From contig QHBT01000012.1 in the NCBI GenBank assembly GCA_003244185.1, positions 1-55,096 on the forward strand: a stretch of DNA of 55,096 bases, in the 5' to 3' direction. Positions 15,886-25,295 of this stretch are shown piece after piece. The translations under genes were made by a program, and so were the position numbers. The notes below the pieces were generated by a model that did no database searches, was not told the DNA's origin, and worked only from the letters and a program-made list of their open reading frames with translations. The DNA comes from Candidatus Dormiibacter spiritus (GTDB taxonomy: Bacteria; Chloroflexota; Dormibacteria; Dormibacterales; Dormibacteraceae). Each line of letters opens with the position of its first letter. Positions within the stretch are counted from its first letter, which is position 1.

Positions 15886-18620
15886 TCGATCACCACCGCC
15901 ATCTGGTTGTAGGTCTGGTAGGCGGCCTCGAAGCTGGCAAATGAGATCCACTGCGGGCCATACCAGGGGTTGAAGACGAAGACGGTTCCGGCGTCCCTGT
16001 CCACTCCGATCACCGTCACGGTGTGCTCCACCGGGCCGGCGTACTGAACCCAACGCCCATCGAAGGCGAGGTAGTCATGGTGGGAGTGAGCCTGCCAGTC
16101 GAAGGAAACCCAGGCCACGACTGGGTGGCCACGCAGAACCGCGTCGTAGAGGTCCTGCGGATTGATCCCCTCCCCATCCCGCAGCACGCGGCCGCCGTAC
16201 TGCCTAGCCACCCGGGCGATGGTCGGCGAGTAGGTCCCATAGCCTGTGAGAGCGACCTCGCTGCCGTTGGGATCGCCAACGAAATTGGTGTAGGCGTCAC
16301 CCCAGCGCAGGGTCCCGTTCGAATCGTAGTAGGCGCGACGCCAATCGATCCCGACGTCGTTCAGCACCTGTGTCTGGCTGACGTTGATGCCCTCGCGGGT
16401 AAGCGCCATCTGGATCGCCGCCTCTTCACAGGAGAGCTCGTACTCCTGGTGGTGATAGGTGATGCCAGGGATGATGTTGCGCCGAGGCAGGGGAGGCGGC
16501 GGCGGCTCGACGTGGCGGCTTCCTGCCCCGCCGCCGGAGCCGGCAGCGGCGTGCGCGATGTCCCAGCCAGGCCAGGAGGCGCCCGCGGCCAAAGCCGGCG
16601 CGGCCCCGACTGCGTGCAGGCCGCCCCAACCGTCCAGGACCCAGCCCCCGGGCGCATTGGCCGCGGCATCTCGGCGCATGACGAGGCCGCGGGCGATGTC
16701 CCAGCCTGGCCAGGCGGTCCCGTTGGTGAAGTAGGGCGGCGACTGGCGAGCGCCGGCGCTGAAGGGGTGAACGCCACCCCAACCGTCAAGCACATAACCG
16801 GCGACCGCCGTCCCGGCGGAGTCGGGCGTCAGGCCCACAGCGCGAGCGATATCCCAGCCTGGCCAGGACGGGCCATTCCCGCTGTTCGGGGGCAGCGTGT
16901 GGCCGCCTGCATTGAAGGGGTGAAGGGCACCCCAGCCGTCGAGGACATAGCCCGCCACTGAGGTGTCGCTGGAGTCGGGCAGGAGCACAATCTGACGGGC
17001 GATGTCCCAACCTTGCCAGTAGGGCCCATTGGCTATCGGAGGCGGCGCCGGCATGCCGGCGCCGAACGGATGCAGTCCGCCCCAGCCGTCGAGCACATAG
17101 CCCGCCGCCGACTGAGAGTTGGAGCCGGGTATGAGAGCGATGCCACGAGCGATGTCCCAGGTCCAGGACGGCAGGCCCACTGGGCCGGGAGGCGGCGGGT
17201 TGCCGCCGGCGGCAAACTGATGCAGGCCGCCGAACCCGTCGAGCGTGTAGCCACCGGTTCCGTCTTCGAGCACTGCCAAGCCTCTACCTACGTCCGCCGT
17301 CCAGCCGGGTGGGGGGCTGGTCACCGCCGGGGTGCCGAGCGCTGCATGCACTCCACCCAGGCCATCCGCTACGAAGAGGCTCTGTTCGGTGGGAGCGACT
17401 GGATTGACGTGGCGGCTGCCGCTCGAGCCGCCGGCCCCGGCGGCTCCCCGGACCATGTCCCGGCCCGAGAAATAGCTGCCGGGGACCAGCGCGGGCGCCG
17501 ACCCGAAGGCATGGATGCCGCCCCAGCCGTCAACCGTCCAGCCAGAGCTGGTCCCATCGTTCGCCGGCACCAGCGCGTGGACGATGTCCCAGCCTGGCCA
17601 GTAATTCTGTCCTTGCACCGCCGGCACCCCGGCTAGAGGTGGATGGCCAACCGAGTTGAATGGGTGCAAGCCACCCCAGCCGTCCAGCACGTAGCCCGCG
17701 ACGGAAGTGCCGGTTGAGTCGGACACCAAGCCCACCGCACGAGCGATGTCCCAGCCCGGCCATGCGGCACCATTTTGCGTGTACGGCGGCAGGCTGTGGC
17801 CGCCCGCGCTGAAGGGATGGAGGCCGCCCCAGCCGTCCAGTACGTAGCCCGCCACCGAGGTCTCGTTCGAATCTGGCAGCAGCACGACCTGACGGGCGAT
17901 GTCCCAGCCGGGCCAAGAGGGTCCGTTGGGGATGGGGGGCGGAGCCTGCATGCCGGCAGCGAAGGGATGCAGGGCGCCCCACCCATCCAGAACGTAACCG
18001 GCCGCGGACGCCGAGCTCGAGCCGGGGACCAGCACCACCTGACGGGCGATGTCCCAGCCCGGCCAGGAGGGCCCACCGGTCGCGGCGGGAGGGGCGGCAT
18101 TGCCGCCGATGCCGAACGGATGCACGCCCCCGTATCCATCAAGTGCGTAGCCACCTCGGCCATCGGCCAGGACGGCGACGCCGCGTCCTTGGTCTCCCGC
18201 CGGCCAGCCGGTCGGCTGCGCGGTGACCGCAGGGGAGCCGTTCGCCGGGCTGACCTGGCCGCTCGCGTCAAGAACATAGAAGGAGGACGCGGTCGGGGCC
18301 GGGCCCCCAACCGCCGGTCGGGCAGGACCCGGTGGGTTAGGGGTTCGGGCTGTCGGGCTCGCCGTGGAGGCCGGCGGAGCCTTGGGCAGCGGGGCCGGGG
18401 ACGACGCGCCGCCGGGTGTCGATCGCGGCGGGTCGCCCCTGGGAGAGGGGCTGGCGCTGGGGGAGGGGCTGGCGCTGGGGGAACGGGCGGCGCTGGGGCT
18501 GGCGGACGGGCTTGCTGCCGCGCTGGCCTCGCTCCAGCCACCTGTTGCTGCGACGACGAGTGCAACGAGCAGGGCGGTGCTTGCAGACTTCTGGGACCGG
18601 CGAACCCGAGGCGACTCCAT
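15882..18620 (-). CDS. Secreted protein: Pro/Ser linker, two six-repeat propellers and a C39-like peptidase domain
   Basis: Numbered from an upstream in-frame ATG at 18662; the ATG at 18620 is preferred because it places MESPRVRRSQK directly before the signal helix TALLVALVVAATGG. The order is: signal peptide, low-complexity SPSASPSP linker (to ~125), twelve repeats built around AGYVLDGWGGLHPF and WPGWDIAR (to ~716), then a C-terminal domain of ~200 residues. That domain has YELSCEEAAIQMAL (Cys nucleophile region), PVEHTVTVIGVD (His) and VFNPWYGPQW, the pattern of Peptidase_C39_2-like papain-fold proteins. Known relatives process or bind peptides outside the cell. The propeller function is not established; surface attachment or glycan contact is inference. 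Confidence 0.8.
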   Translation of the reverse strand: MESPRVRRSQKSASTALLVALVVAATGGWSEASAAASPSASPSAARSPSASPSPSASPSPRGDPPRSTPGGASSPAPLPKAPPASTASPTARTPNPPGPARPAVGGPAPTASSFYVLDASGQVSPANGSPAVTAQPTGWPAGDQGRGVAVLADGRGGYALDGYGGVHPFGIGGNAAPPAATGGPSWPGWDIARQVVLVPGSSSASAAGYVLDGWGALHPFAAGMQAPPPIPNGPSWPGWDIARQVVLLPDSNETSVAGYVLDGWGGLHPFSAGGHSLPPYTQNGAAWPGWDIARAVGLVSDSTGTSVAGYVLDGWGGLHPFNSVGHPPLAGVPAVQGQNYWPGWDIVHALVPANDGTSSGWTVDGWGGIHAFGSAPALVPGSYFSGRDMVRGAAGAGGSSGSRHVNPVAPTEQSLFVADGLGGVHAALGTPAVTSPPPGWTADVGRGLAVLEDGTGGYTLDGFGGLHQFAAGGNPPPPGPVGLPSWTWDIARGIALIPGSNSQSAAGYVLDGWGGLHPFGAGMPAPPPIANGPYWQGWDIARQIVLLPDSSDTSVAGYVLDGWGALHPFNAGGHTLPPNSGNGPSWPGWDIARAVGLTPDSAGTAVAGYVLDGWGGVHPFSAGARQSPPYFTNGTAWPGWDIARGLVMRRDAAANAPGGWVLDGWGGLHAVGAAPALAAGASWPGWDIAHAAAGSGGGAGSRHVEPPPPPLPRRNIIPGITYHHQEYELSCEEAAIQMALTREGINVSQTQVLNDVGIDWRRAYYDSNGTLRWGDAYTNFVGDPNGSEVALTGYGTYSPTIARVARQYGGRVLRDGEGINPQDLYDAVLRGHPVVAWVSFDWQAHSHHDYLAFDGRWVQYAGPVEHTVTVIGVDRDAGTVFVFNPWYGPQWISFASFEAAYQTYNQMAVVID
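16500..17385 (-). repeat. Second six-repeat propeller block of the C39-domain protein
   Basis: Begins with SLFVADGLGGVHAALGTPAV, parallel to the opening of the first block, and ends with GSRHVEP, parallel to GSRHVNP. Six repeat units lie between. The matching start and end signatures indicate duplication of a whole propeller rather than stepwise repeat growth. Boundaries are approximate. Confidence 0.65.
17386..18284 (-). repeat. First six-repeat propeller block of the C39-domain protein
   Basis: Opens with SFYVLDASGQV and closes at GSRHVNP. It holds six copies of a ~45-60-residue unit whose core is (G/S)Y-x-LDG-x-G-x-(L/V)HPF and PGWDIAR. The DNA is also repetitive (cagccgtccag- and gcgatgtcccag-type words recur). 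Boundaries are approximate. Confidence 0.65.
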
Positions 18621-18690
18621 CAGAAAACTGACCGCATTATGCACCCCGGACAATTTCGGCACCCACAGCCTGGCTGAGTCAGCCAGCTGT

Positions 18691-20496
<1,806 letters not shown>

Positions 20497-20836
20497 GCTA
20501 GTTGAGATTCATGGATACATATGGCACGGCCAGCGACACGGTTCGGCGATGACGAACGCCATCCACAACACGACTCCTTCGGACCCGCGGAGTATCAACT
20601 ATCACCGTCCGAGCGGCGTGCTCGTTGGCTCACCCCAACCGAGCGCTACAACGGAACGCCGTTCACCGATCTCGGCTTCCAGCATCCCCGCCTTGGCGCA
20701 ACTCAACCTTGGCTCGAGGAGGTCATGCATGCTGCCTAAAGCTGCGCTATATGTGCCCGGGAACTTCAACTCGCTCGGTTCCAACCCACAGAGCCGGGAC
20801 GGCACAGTGCCGCCAGGGCTCGTTCGCCTTGCGGCT
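20497..20836. other. 340-bp region without a convincing gene
   Basis: Lies between lepA (start) and the methyltransferase (stop). It holds the first copy of the 76-bp direct repeat and short open frames without family resemblance. The longest plus-strand frame, 20521-20739, has no clear coding signal. A lepA promoter is expected here, but no confident -35/-10 pair was found. Confidence 0.5.
20692..20767. repeat. Degenerate 76-bp direct repeat, copy 1
   Basis: Shares the core aaccttggctcgaggaggtc and both ends (cttggcgca ... gaacttc) with 21806-21881, with roughly 80 percent identity and compensating one-base indels. On the minus strand both copies translate in the same frame to PG-x6-GS-(M/I)-HDLLEPRL. 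Confidence 0.7.
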
Positions 20837-21490
20837 CTATGCCGGCGTCAGGCTCGCTGGTTTCGTGGCCACCGCCCAGTTATTGAGCCCCGCCTCGAAG
20901 TAGCCGAGGCGGATGCAGTCCGTCGGAAAGCCGGCCTGGACCAGGATCTCCCGGATCTCTCGGTGACCGTAGGTCTTGTGGTGTTCGTCGATCTCGTCCT
21001 TGCTGAGCAGGCCCACCCGAGCCATCCAGTTGAGAAGGTGAAACGTCCTGCGCGCTGGCGTCGTCATGATGTACTGACCGCTCGGCTTGAGCAGGCGATG
21101 CACCTCGCGTAGCACCTTGAGCAGGGTGTCGTCTGAGAGGTGCTCGAACACAGCCAGCATGGTCACCACCTCGTACGAATGGTCGGCATAGGGCAGCCGC
21201 GCATCCTGCTCCACGTCGTGGTCCAAGAGGCACACTCCGTGTGCCGCCCACTCTGCTTGCACCTCCGCCGGGATGCGGTCCAAGCCGACCCGATCGCCGA
21301 ACTTGGCCAAGCTCAGGAAGAGGGGATAGGTGCCGCAGCCGATGTCCAGAATCCTGCCCCGGCGGTGGGCGGGCGAGATTAGACGCTCTGCGCGCCGCAT
21401 GCGCTGGCGAGCCAGGAAGCCCTCCAGGAGGCCGTGGCCGCGGGTGACCCGCGTCGCGGAAGGCGCGCTGAGCTTTGCATCTTCGGCCAC
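20837..21490 (-). CDS. Class I SAM-dependent methyltransferase
   Basis: 217 residues. A basic N-terminal helix (FLARQRMRRAERL) precedes motif I RILDIGCGTYPLFL, then VGLDRI, the acidic motif DHSYEVVTMLAVFEHL, and LKPSGQYIMTTPARRTFHLL. It is a Methyltransf_11/23-like enzyme, and the C-terminal YFEAGLNNWAVATKP strand is typical. Homologues occur in glycan and lipid gene clusters, but the substrate cannot be assigned. It is isolated between two degenerate direct repeats and next to a decayed hydrolase gene, which suggests past rearrangement or acquisition. Confidence 0.8.
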   Translation of the reverse strand: MAEDAKLSAPSATRVTRGHGLLEGFLARQRMRRAERLISPAHRRGRILDIGCGTYPLFLSLAKFGDRVGLDRIPAEVQAEWAAHGVCLLDHDVEQDARLPYADHSYEVVTMLAVFEHLSDDTLLKVLREVHRLLKPSGQYIMTTPARRTFHLLNWMARVGLLSKDEIDEHHKTYGHREIREILVQAGFPTDCIRLGYFEAGLNNWAVATKPASLTPA

Positions 21491-21506
21491 GATTCCTGGC
21501 CCCAGC

Positions 21507-21938
21507 CTACCGGTCCCAGGCTGCCTTAATAGCGGCCGGCGTTGAGCGGCCTAGGCTGACCGGAAAGCCGGCGTCCGCAGCCACTTGCTCCGGAGCCGCC
21601 TGCAGGACGGGCCCGACGGCGCCCATCGAGTTGCTCGCCGCCATTGCCGGCGCGCCCGCCACATCGCGGAGAAAGGTATCGAGATAGCGCTGGTGATCGT
21701 TAATCCGGGCCGGGTGGCCGTAGAGCAGCGTCCGCCCGTGGCCGCGCAGGTCGGGGGCCAGTATCCTTGGTTCTCGCTCAGCGCCGCGCCGGCCGCCAGC
21801 TAGTTCTTGGCGCACCTTCAACCTTGGCTCGAGGAGGTCATGAATGCTGCCGAAGCTGTGCAATAAGTATCCAGGAACTTCTGCCAGTGCCCGGTCAGAG
21901 TCGAGCGTCATCTTGAGCGCGACCGAGTTGACAAGCAC
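21507..21938 (-). pseudogene. Alpha/beta-hydrolase relic
   Basis: The open frame contains ILAPDLRGHGRTL, an alpha/beta-hydrolase signature, followed by the spaced YLDTFLRDVAGAPAMAASNSMGAVGPVLQAAPEQVA. There the nucleophile elbow reads SNSMG (expected G-x-S-x-G), so the Ser is kept but the first Gly is lost. The N-terminal strand and oxyanion region are replaced by the 76-bp repeat sequence, and the C-terminal half with Asp/His is missing. The remainder is therefore unlikely to be active. Boundaries follow the open frame, not real gene ends. Confidence 0.55.
21806..21881. repeat. Degenerate 76-bp direct repeat, copy 2
   Basis: Second copy of the element at 20692-20767, in the same orientation, 1114 bp away and on the other side of the small methyltransferase gene. 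It lies within the hydrolase relic. Confidence 0.7.
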
Positions 21939-22016
21939 TAGTGTGAACGCCTAGAACGGAGAGACCGGTTTTGCCGACAGCTGTGCAGGTCGACACCAAG
22001 TAAGGGAGGATCGCTG

Positions 22017-23129
22017 ATGGACGAACGCGGAAACACAGAGCGGGACGAACCACTCGCTGGGCACCTGGGAGGCACGCCGGGCGAGCGGCCGGAGTCACTC
22101 CCGGGCGTAGGCGCCGAACCTGCCACCACCGGCGAGACACCCGCAGGGCATCTGGGAGGCACGCCCGGTGAGCAGCGCGAGCCACTCTCGGGAGACGTTG
22201 GGGCGAGATCGTCACAGCTTGAGGTGCCGCCCGGGCGGGCAGCAGCGGCGTCTGTCGATGAGGCAGGGGTGCGATCGGCGGGTAGGGCCACGCACGCACC
22301 CGGCGGGCTCCTCAGTGGCATCTTCGGCGATGCGCTGGCCGAGTTCTTCGGCACCCTCTGCCTGATCGCGTTCGGCGACGGCGTTGTCGCGGTGGCAGTC
22401 GCCGCATTGAACCAGTCGGGCCGTGGCGCCAACAACTTTCTCTCCGCCGGCGACTGGCTCCTGATCACCTGGGGTTGGGCCCTGGCGGTGACCTTCGGCG
22501 TCTACGTTGCCGGCGGCGTGACAGGTGCCCACATCAATCCTGCAGTCACCCTCGCCTTCACTCTTCGTGGTGACTCGCCCTGGTCCAAGCTGCCGATCTA
22601 CTGGCTGGCCCAGGTGGCCGGCGCGTTCGTCGGCGCGGCGCTGGTGTTGCTGGTCTACCACGACGCCATCTCCAGCTTCGAGAACGCCAAGCATGTCGGT
22701 CACGCGGGGACTTTCGGCATCTTCGCCACCTCCCCCGCTCCCTACTTCAACGGCGGTTGGTTCGGACCGCTGGTCGATCAGATAGTCGGCACTGCTTTCC
22801 TGCTAATCTTCGTCGCCGCCCTGGGCGACCGGCGCAACCTGGCCCCCAAGAGCAACCTCACTCCATTGCTGGTGGGTCTGGCAGTGGCCGCCATCGGCAT
22901 GTCTTACGGTCCCAACGCCGGCTACGCGATCAACCCGGCGCGTGACTTCGGTCCCCGTCTTCTGGCCTTCGTCGCCGGCTGGGGCGACAGCGCCTTTCCC
23001 GGCGTCAACGGCTACTTCTGGATCCCGATAGTCGGTCCGCTCATCGGCGGTCCGGTGGGGATCTTCGCCTACGAGTTCCTGATCCGGCGGGTTCTCGTCG
23101 CCCGCGGTGTGCTGGAGGCGACCGACTGA
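22017..23129 (+). CDS. glpF: Aquaglyceroporin / glycerol facilitator with N-terminal extension
   Basis: A MIP-family channel for glycerol and small polyols. It has six membrane helices plus the two re-entrant NPA loops: HINPAVT near 173 and [11 protein letters not shown] near 305. The Asp after the second NPA-R is the glycerol-facilitator type residue. The membrane core starts only near residue 105. The preceding ~100 residues are hydrophilic and contain two copies of [10 protein letters not shown], plus Pro/Arg-rich spacers, which is unusual for the family. The start is supported by a strong ribosome site (gggagg, seven bases before ATG). Its stop overlaps or abuts the glpK leader, and the pair forms a glycerol uptake operon. 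Confidence 0.92.
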   Translation: MDERGNTERDEPLAGHLGGTPGERPESLPGVGAEPATTGETPAGHLGGTPGEQREPLSGDVGARSSQLEVPPGRAAAASVDEAGVRSAGRATHAPGGLLSGIFGDALAEFFGTLCLIAFGDGVVAVAVAALNQSGRGANNFLSAGDWLLITWGWALAVTFGVYVAGGVTGAHINPAVTLAFTLRGDSPWSKLPIYWLAQVAGAFVGAALVLLVYHDAISSFENAKHVGHAGTFGIFATSPAPYFNGGWFGPLVDQIVGTAFLLIFVAALGDRRNLAPKSNLTPLLVGLAVAAIGMSYGPNAGYAINPARDFGPRLLAFVAGWGDSAFPGVNGYFWIPIVGPLIGGPVGIFAYEFLIRRVLVARGVLEATD

Positions 23130-23185
23130 TGCCAGTGCGCTCCAAAGCTCGCCCGGCAGCCAATACGCGGGAAGGGAGGCGGACC

Positions 23186-24769
23186 ATGCCTAAGTACGTC
23201 GGCGCTGTCGATCAGGGGACCACCGGGACCCGGTTCATGGTGTTCGACCACGGAGGCGGCGTCGTCGCCAGCGCCTATGCCGAGCACAAGCAGATCACCC
23301 CCGAGCCGGGCTGGGTGGAGCACGACCCGATGGAGGTCTGGCGCAACACCCAACAGGTGACCAAGAAGGCGCTCAGCAGCGCCAAGCTCAAGGCGTCCGA
23401 TCTGGCCGCCATCGGCATCACCAACCAGCGGGAGACGGCCGTCGTCTGGGATCGGAAGACGGGCGAGCCCATCCACAACGCCATCGTCTGGCAGGACACT
23501 CGCACCCGCCAGCTCTGCGAAAAGCTGATCGACGCGGGCGTCGAGCCGCTGGTCAAGCAGAGGACAGGGCTGGTGGTGGCCACCTACTTCTCAGGTCCCA
23601 AGGTGAGCTGGATGCTCGACAAAGTGAAGGGGGCCCGCAAGCGGGCGGAGAATGGCGAGCTGGCCTTCGGCACCATGGACAGCTGGGTCATCTGGTGGCT
23701 GACCGGCGGCCCCAATGGGGGCGTCCACATCACCGACTACACCAACGCCTCCCGCACGATGCTGATGGACCTGAGGAAGCTGGACTGGGACGATGAGCTG
23801 CTGGGCAAGCTCGGGGTCCCGCGCGCCATGCTGCCGGAGATCCGGCCCTCCAGCGATCCCGAGACCTACGGCATGACGCGAGCCGACGGCCCGGTCGGCG
23901 GCGAGGTCCCGGTGGCCGCAGACCTGGGCGACCAGCAGGCGGCTGTGTTCGGCCAGACCTGCTACAACGTCGGCGAGGCCAAGAACACCTATGGCACTGG
24001 CAATTTCCTGCTGCTCAACACAGGGACCAAGCCGGTCCCCTCGAAGAGCGGCCTCCTCACCACGCCCGCCTACGGCCTGGGCAAGGGCAAGGCTGTCTAC
24101 GCGCTGGAGGGGTCGATCGCCGTCACCGGCGCCGCCATCCAGTGGCTCCGCGACAATCTCGGGCTGATCAAGAACGCTCCGGAGTGCGACAGGCTCGCAG
24201 AGCAGGTCGAGGATTCCGGCGGCGCTTACTTCGTGCCCGCCTTCTCTGGTCTCTTCGCTCCCCATTGGGACATGTACGCCCGCGGCGCTTTGGTCGGGCT
24301 GACCGGCTACGTCGACAAGCGCCATATCGCCCGCGCCACGCTGGAGTCGATCTGCTACCAGAGCCGGGATGTGGCCGACGCGATGGAGAAGGACTCAGGC
24401 GTCAAGCTCACAACCCTGAAGGCCGACGGCGGGGCCACCAAGAGTGAGCCACTGATGCAGCTGCAGGCTGACATCCTGGGCACGCCTGTAGTCAGGCCGA
24501 CAGTGAACGAGACGACCGCGCTGGGGGCGGCTTACGGTGCCGGCCTGGCGACCGGGTTCTGGGCCAACCTCGACGAGCTGCGTAAGAACTGGAAAGCTGA
24601 CAAGACCTGGGAGCCTCGCTGGAGCAAGGACCAGCGGGAGAGCGGCTATGCCAACTGGCAGCGAGCCGTGCAGCGCACTCGGGATTGGGTCCAGCGGGAC
24701 GCTTCACCTGCGAAGACACGATCGCGCAAGACAGCAGCCAAGCCTGCAAGCAGGAGAGCCAAGAAGTAG
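23186..24769 (+). CDS. glpK: Glycerol kinase
   Basis: Phosphorylates glycerol to sn-glycerol-3-phosphate after GlpF-mediated entry. It is an FGGY kinase: [17 protein letters not shown] is the phosphate-1 motif, [17 protein letters not shown] and WQDTRT follow, and [17 protein letters not shown] lies in the second domain. The start is the ATG at 23186 with a preceding gggaggcgg. An in-frame ATG at 23129 would add 19 unneeded basic residues. The protein is ~527 residues. It ends in a strongly basic Lys/Arg/Ala/Pro tail (last ~24 residues, e.g. [21 protein letters not shown] in part) that ordinary GlpK lacks. Its 3' end is duplicated downstream. Confidence 0.95.
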   Translation: MPKYVGAVDQGTTGTRFMVFDHGGGVVASAYAEHKQITPEPGWVEHDPMEVWRNTQQVTKKALSSAKLKASDLAAIGITNQRETAVVWDRKTGEPIHNAIVWQDTRTRQLCEKLIDAGVEPLVKQRTGLVVATYFSGPKVSWMLDKVKGARKRAENGELAFGTMDSWVIWWLTGGPNGGVHITDYTNASRTMLMDLRKLDWDDELLGKLGVPRAMLPEIRPSSDPETYGMTRADGPVGGEVPVAADLGDQQAAVFGQTCYNVGEAKNTYGTGNFLLLNTGTKPVPSKSGLLTTPAYGLGKGKAVYALEGSIAVTGAAIQWLRDNLGLIKNAPECDRLAEQVEDSGGAYFVPAFSGLFAPHWDMYARGALVGLTGYVDKRHIARATLESICYQSRDVADAMEKDSGVKLTTLKADGGATKSEPLMQLQADILGTPVVRPTVNETTALGAAYGAGLATGFWANLDELRKNWKADKTWEPRWSKDQRESGYANWQRAVQRTRDWVQRDASPAKTRSRKTAAKPASRRAKK

Positions 24770-24821
24770 ATCGGCCGGCAGGGGAGGCGCGCCTCCCCTG
24801 CCCTTCAGACCTGTCTGCCAG
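24563..24821 (+). repeat. Tandem duplication unit 1 (glpK 3' end plus hairpin)
   Basis: 259 bp covering the last ~68 codons of glpK, its stop and the following palindrome. The unit is repeated immediately at 24822-25080 with seven mismatches. Confidence 0.92.
24777..24802 (+). terminator. Perfect 26-nt palindrome after glpK
   Basis: GGCAGGGGAGGCG joined to its exact reverse complement, eight bases after the glpK stop. It would form a very GC-rich hairpin. No U-run follows, so it may act as a Rho-assisted terminator or an mRNA 3'-end stabiliser. Confidence 0.6.
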
Positions 24822-25028
24822 GCCAACCTTGACGAGCTGCGTAAGAACTGGAAAGCTGACAAGACCTGGGAGCCTCGCTGGAGCAAGGACCGGCGGGAGA
24901 GCGGCTATGCCAACTGGCAGCGAGCCGTGCAGCGCACTCGGGACTGGATCCAGCGGGACGCTTCACCTGCGAAGACACGATCGCCCAAGACAGCAGCTAA
25001 GCCTGCAAGCAGGAGAGCCAAGAAGTAG
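24822..25028 (+). pseudogene. Duplicated glpK C-terminal fragment
   Basis: Encodes the last ~68 residues of glycerol kinase, with four amino-acid-neutral or mild changes (for example DQRE to DRRE, DWVQ to DWIQ, RSRK to RSPK), and keeps the stop codon. It has no start codon or ribosome site of its own and is out of frame with glpK, so it is probably not translated alone. Confidence 0.75.
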
Positions 25029-25035
25029 ATCGGCC

Positions 25036-25061
25036 GGCAGGGGAGGCGCGCCTCCCCTGCC
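25036..25061 (+). terminator. Second copy of the 26-nt palindrome
   Basis: Identical to 24777-24802 as part of the tandem duplication. Two hairpins in series now separate glpFK from the ABC operon. Confidence 0.55.
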
Positions 25062-25295
25062 CTTCAGACCTGTCTACCAGTCAATGGACCTCATGCTGAC
25101 AGTGCGGCCGGTTGGTCGGCCGTCACGCAGCTGACGCGCTGTGGGAAAGGGCTGTGCCGGCCGGACGACCCGACGCCGTTTGGGCGGCAGCGGTTGGGGC
25201 GCTCCTTAAGTCCATCCTGCGGTGTTAGTATCTCGGCCACCAAGGAGCGGCCTCTCGCGCCTCCAAATCGGCAAATCCATCACTCAGGAAGAGAC

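Larger units (their letters stand above)
24822..25080 (+). repeat. Tandem duplication unit 2
   Basis: Second 259-bp unit, seven differences from unit 1 (about 97 percent identity). Because 259 is not a multiple of three, the copy lies in a different frame from glpK. Confidence 0.92.
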
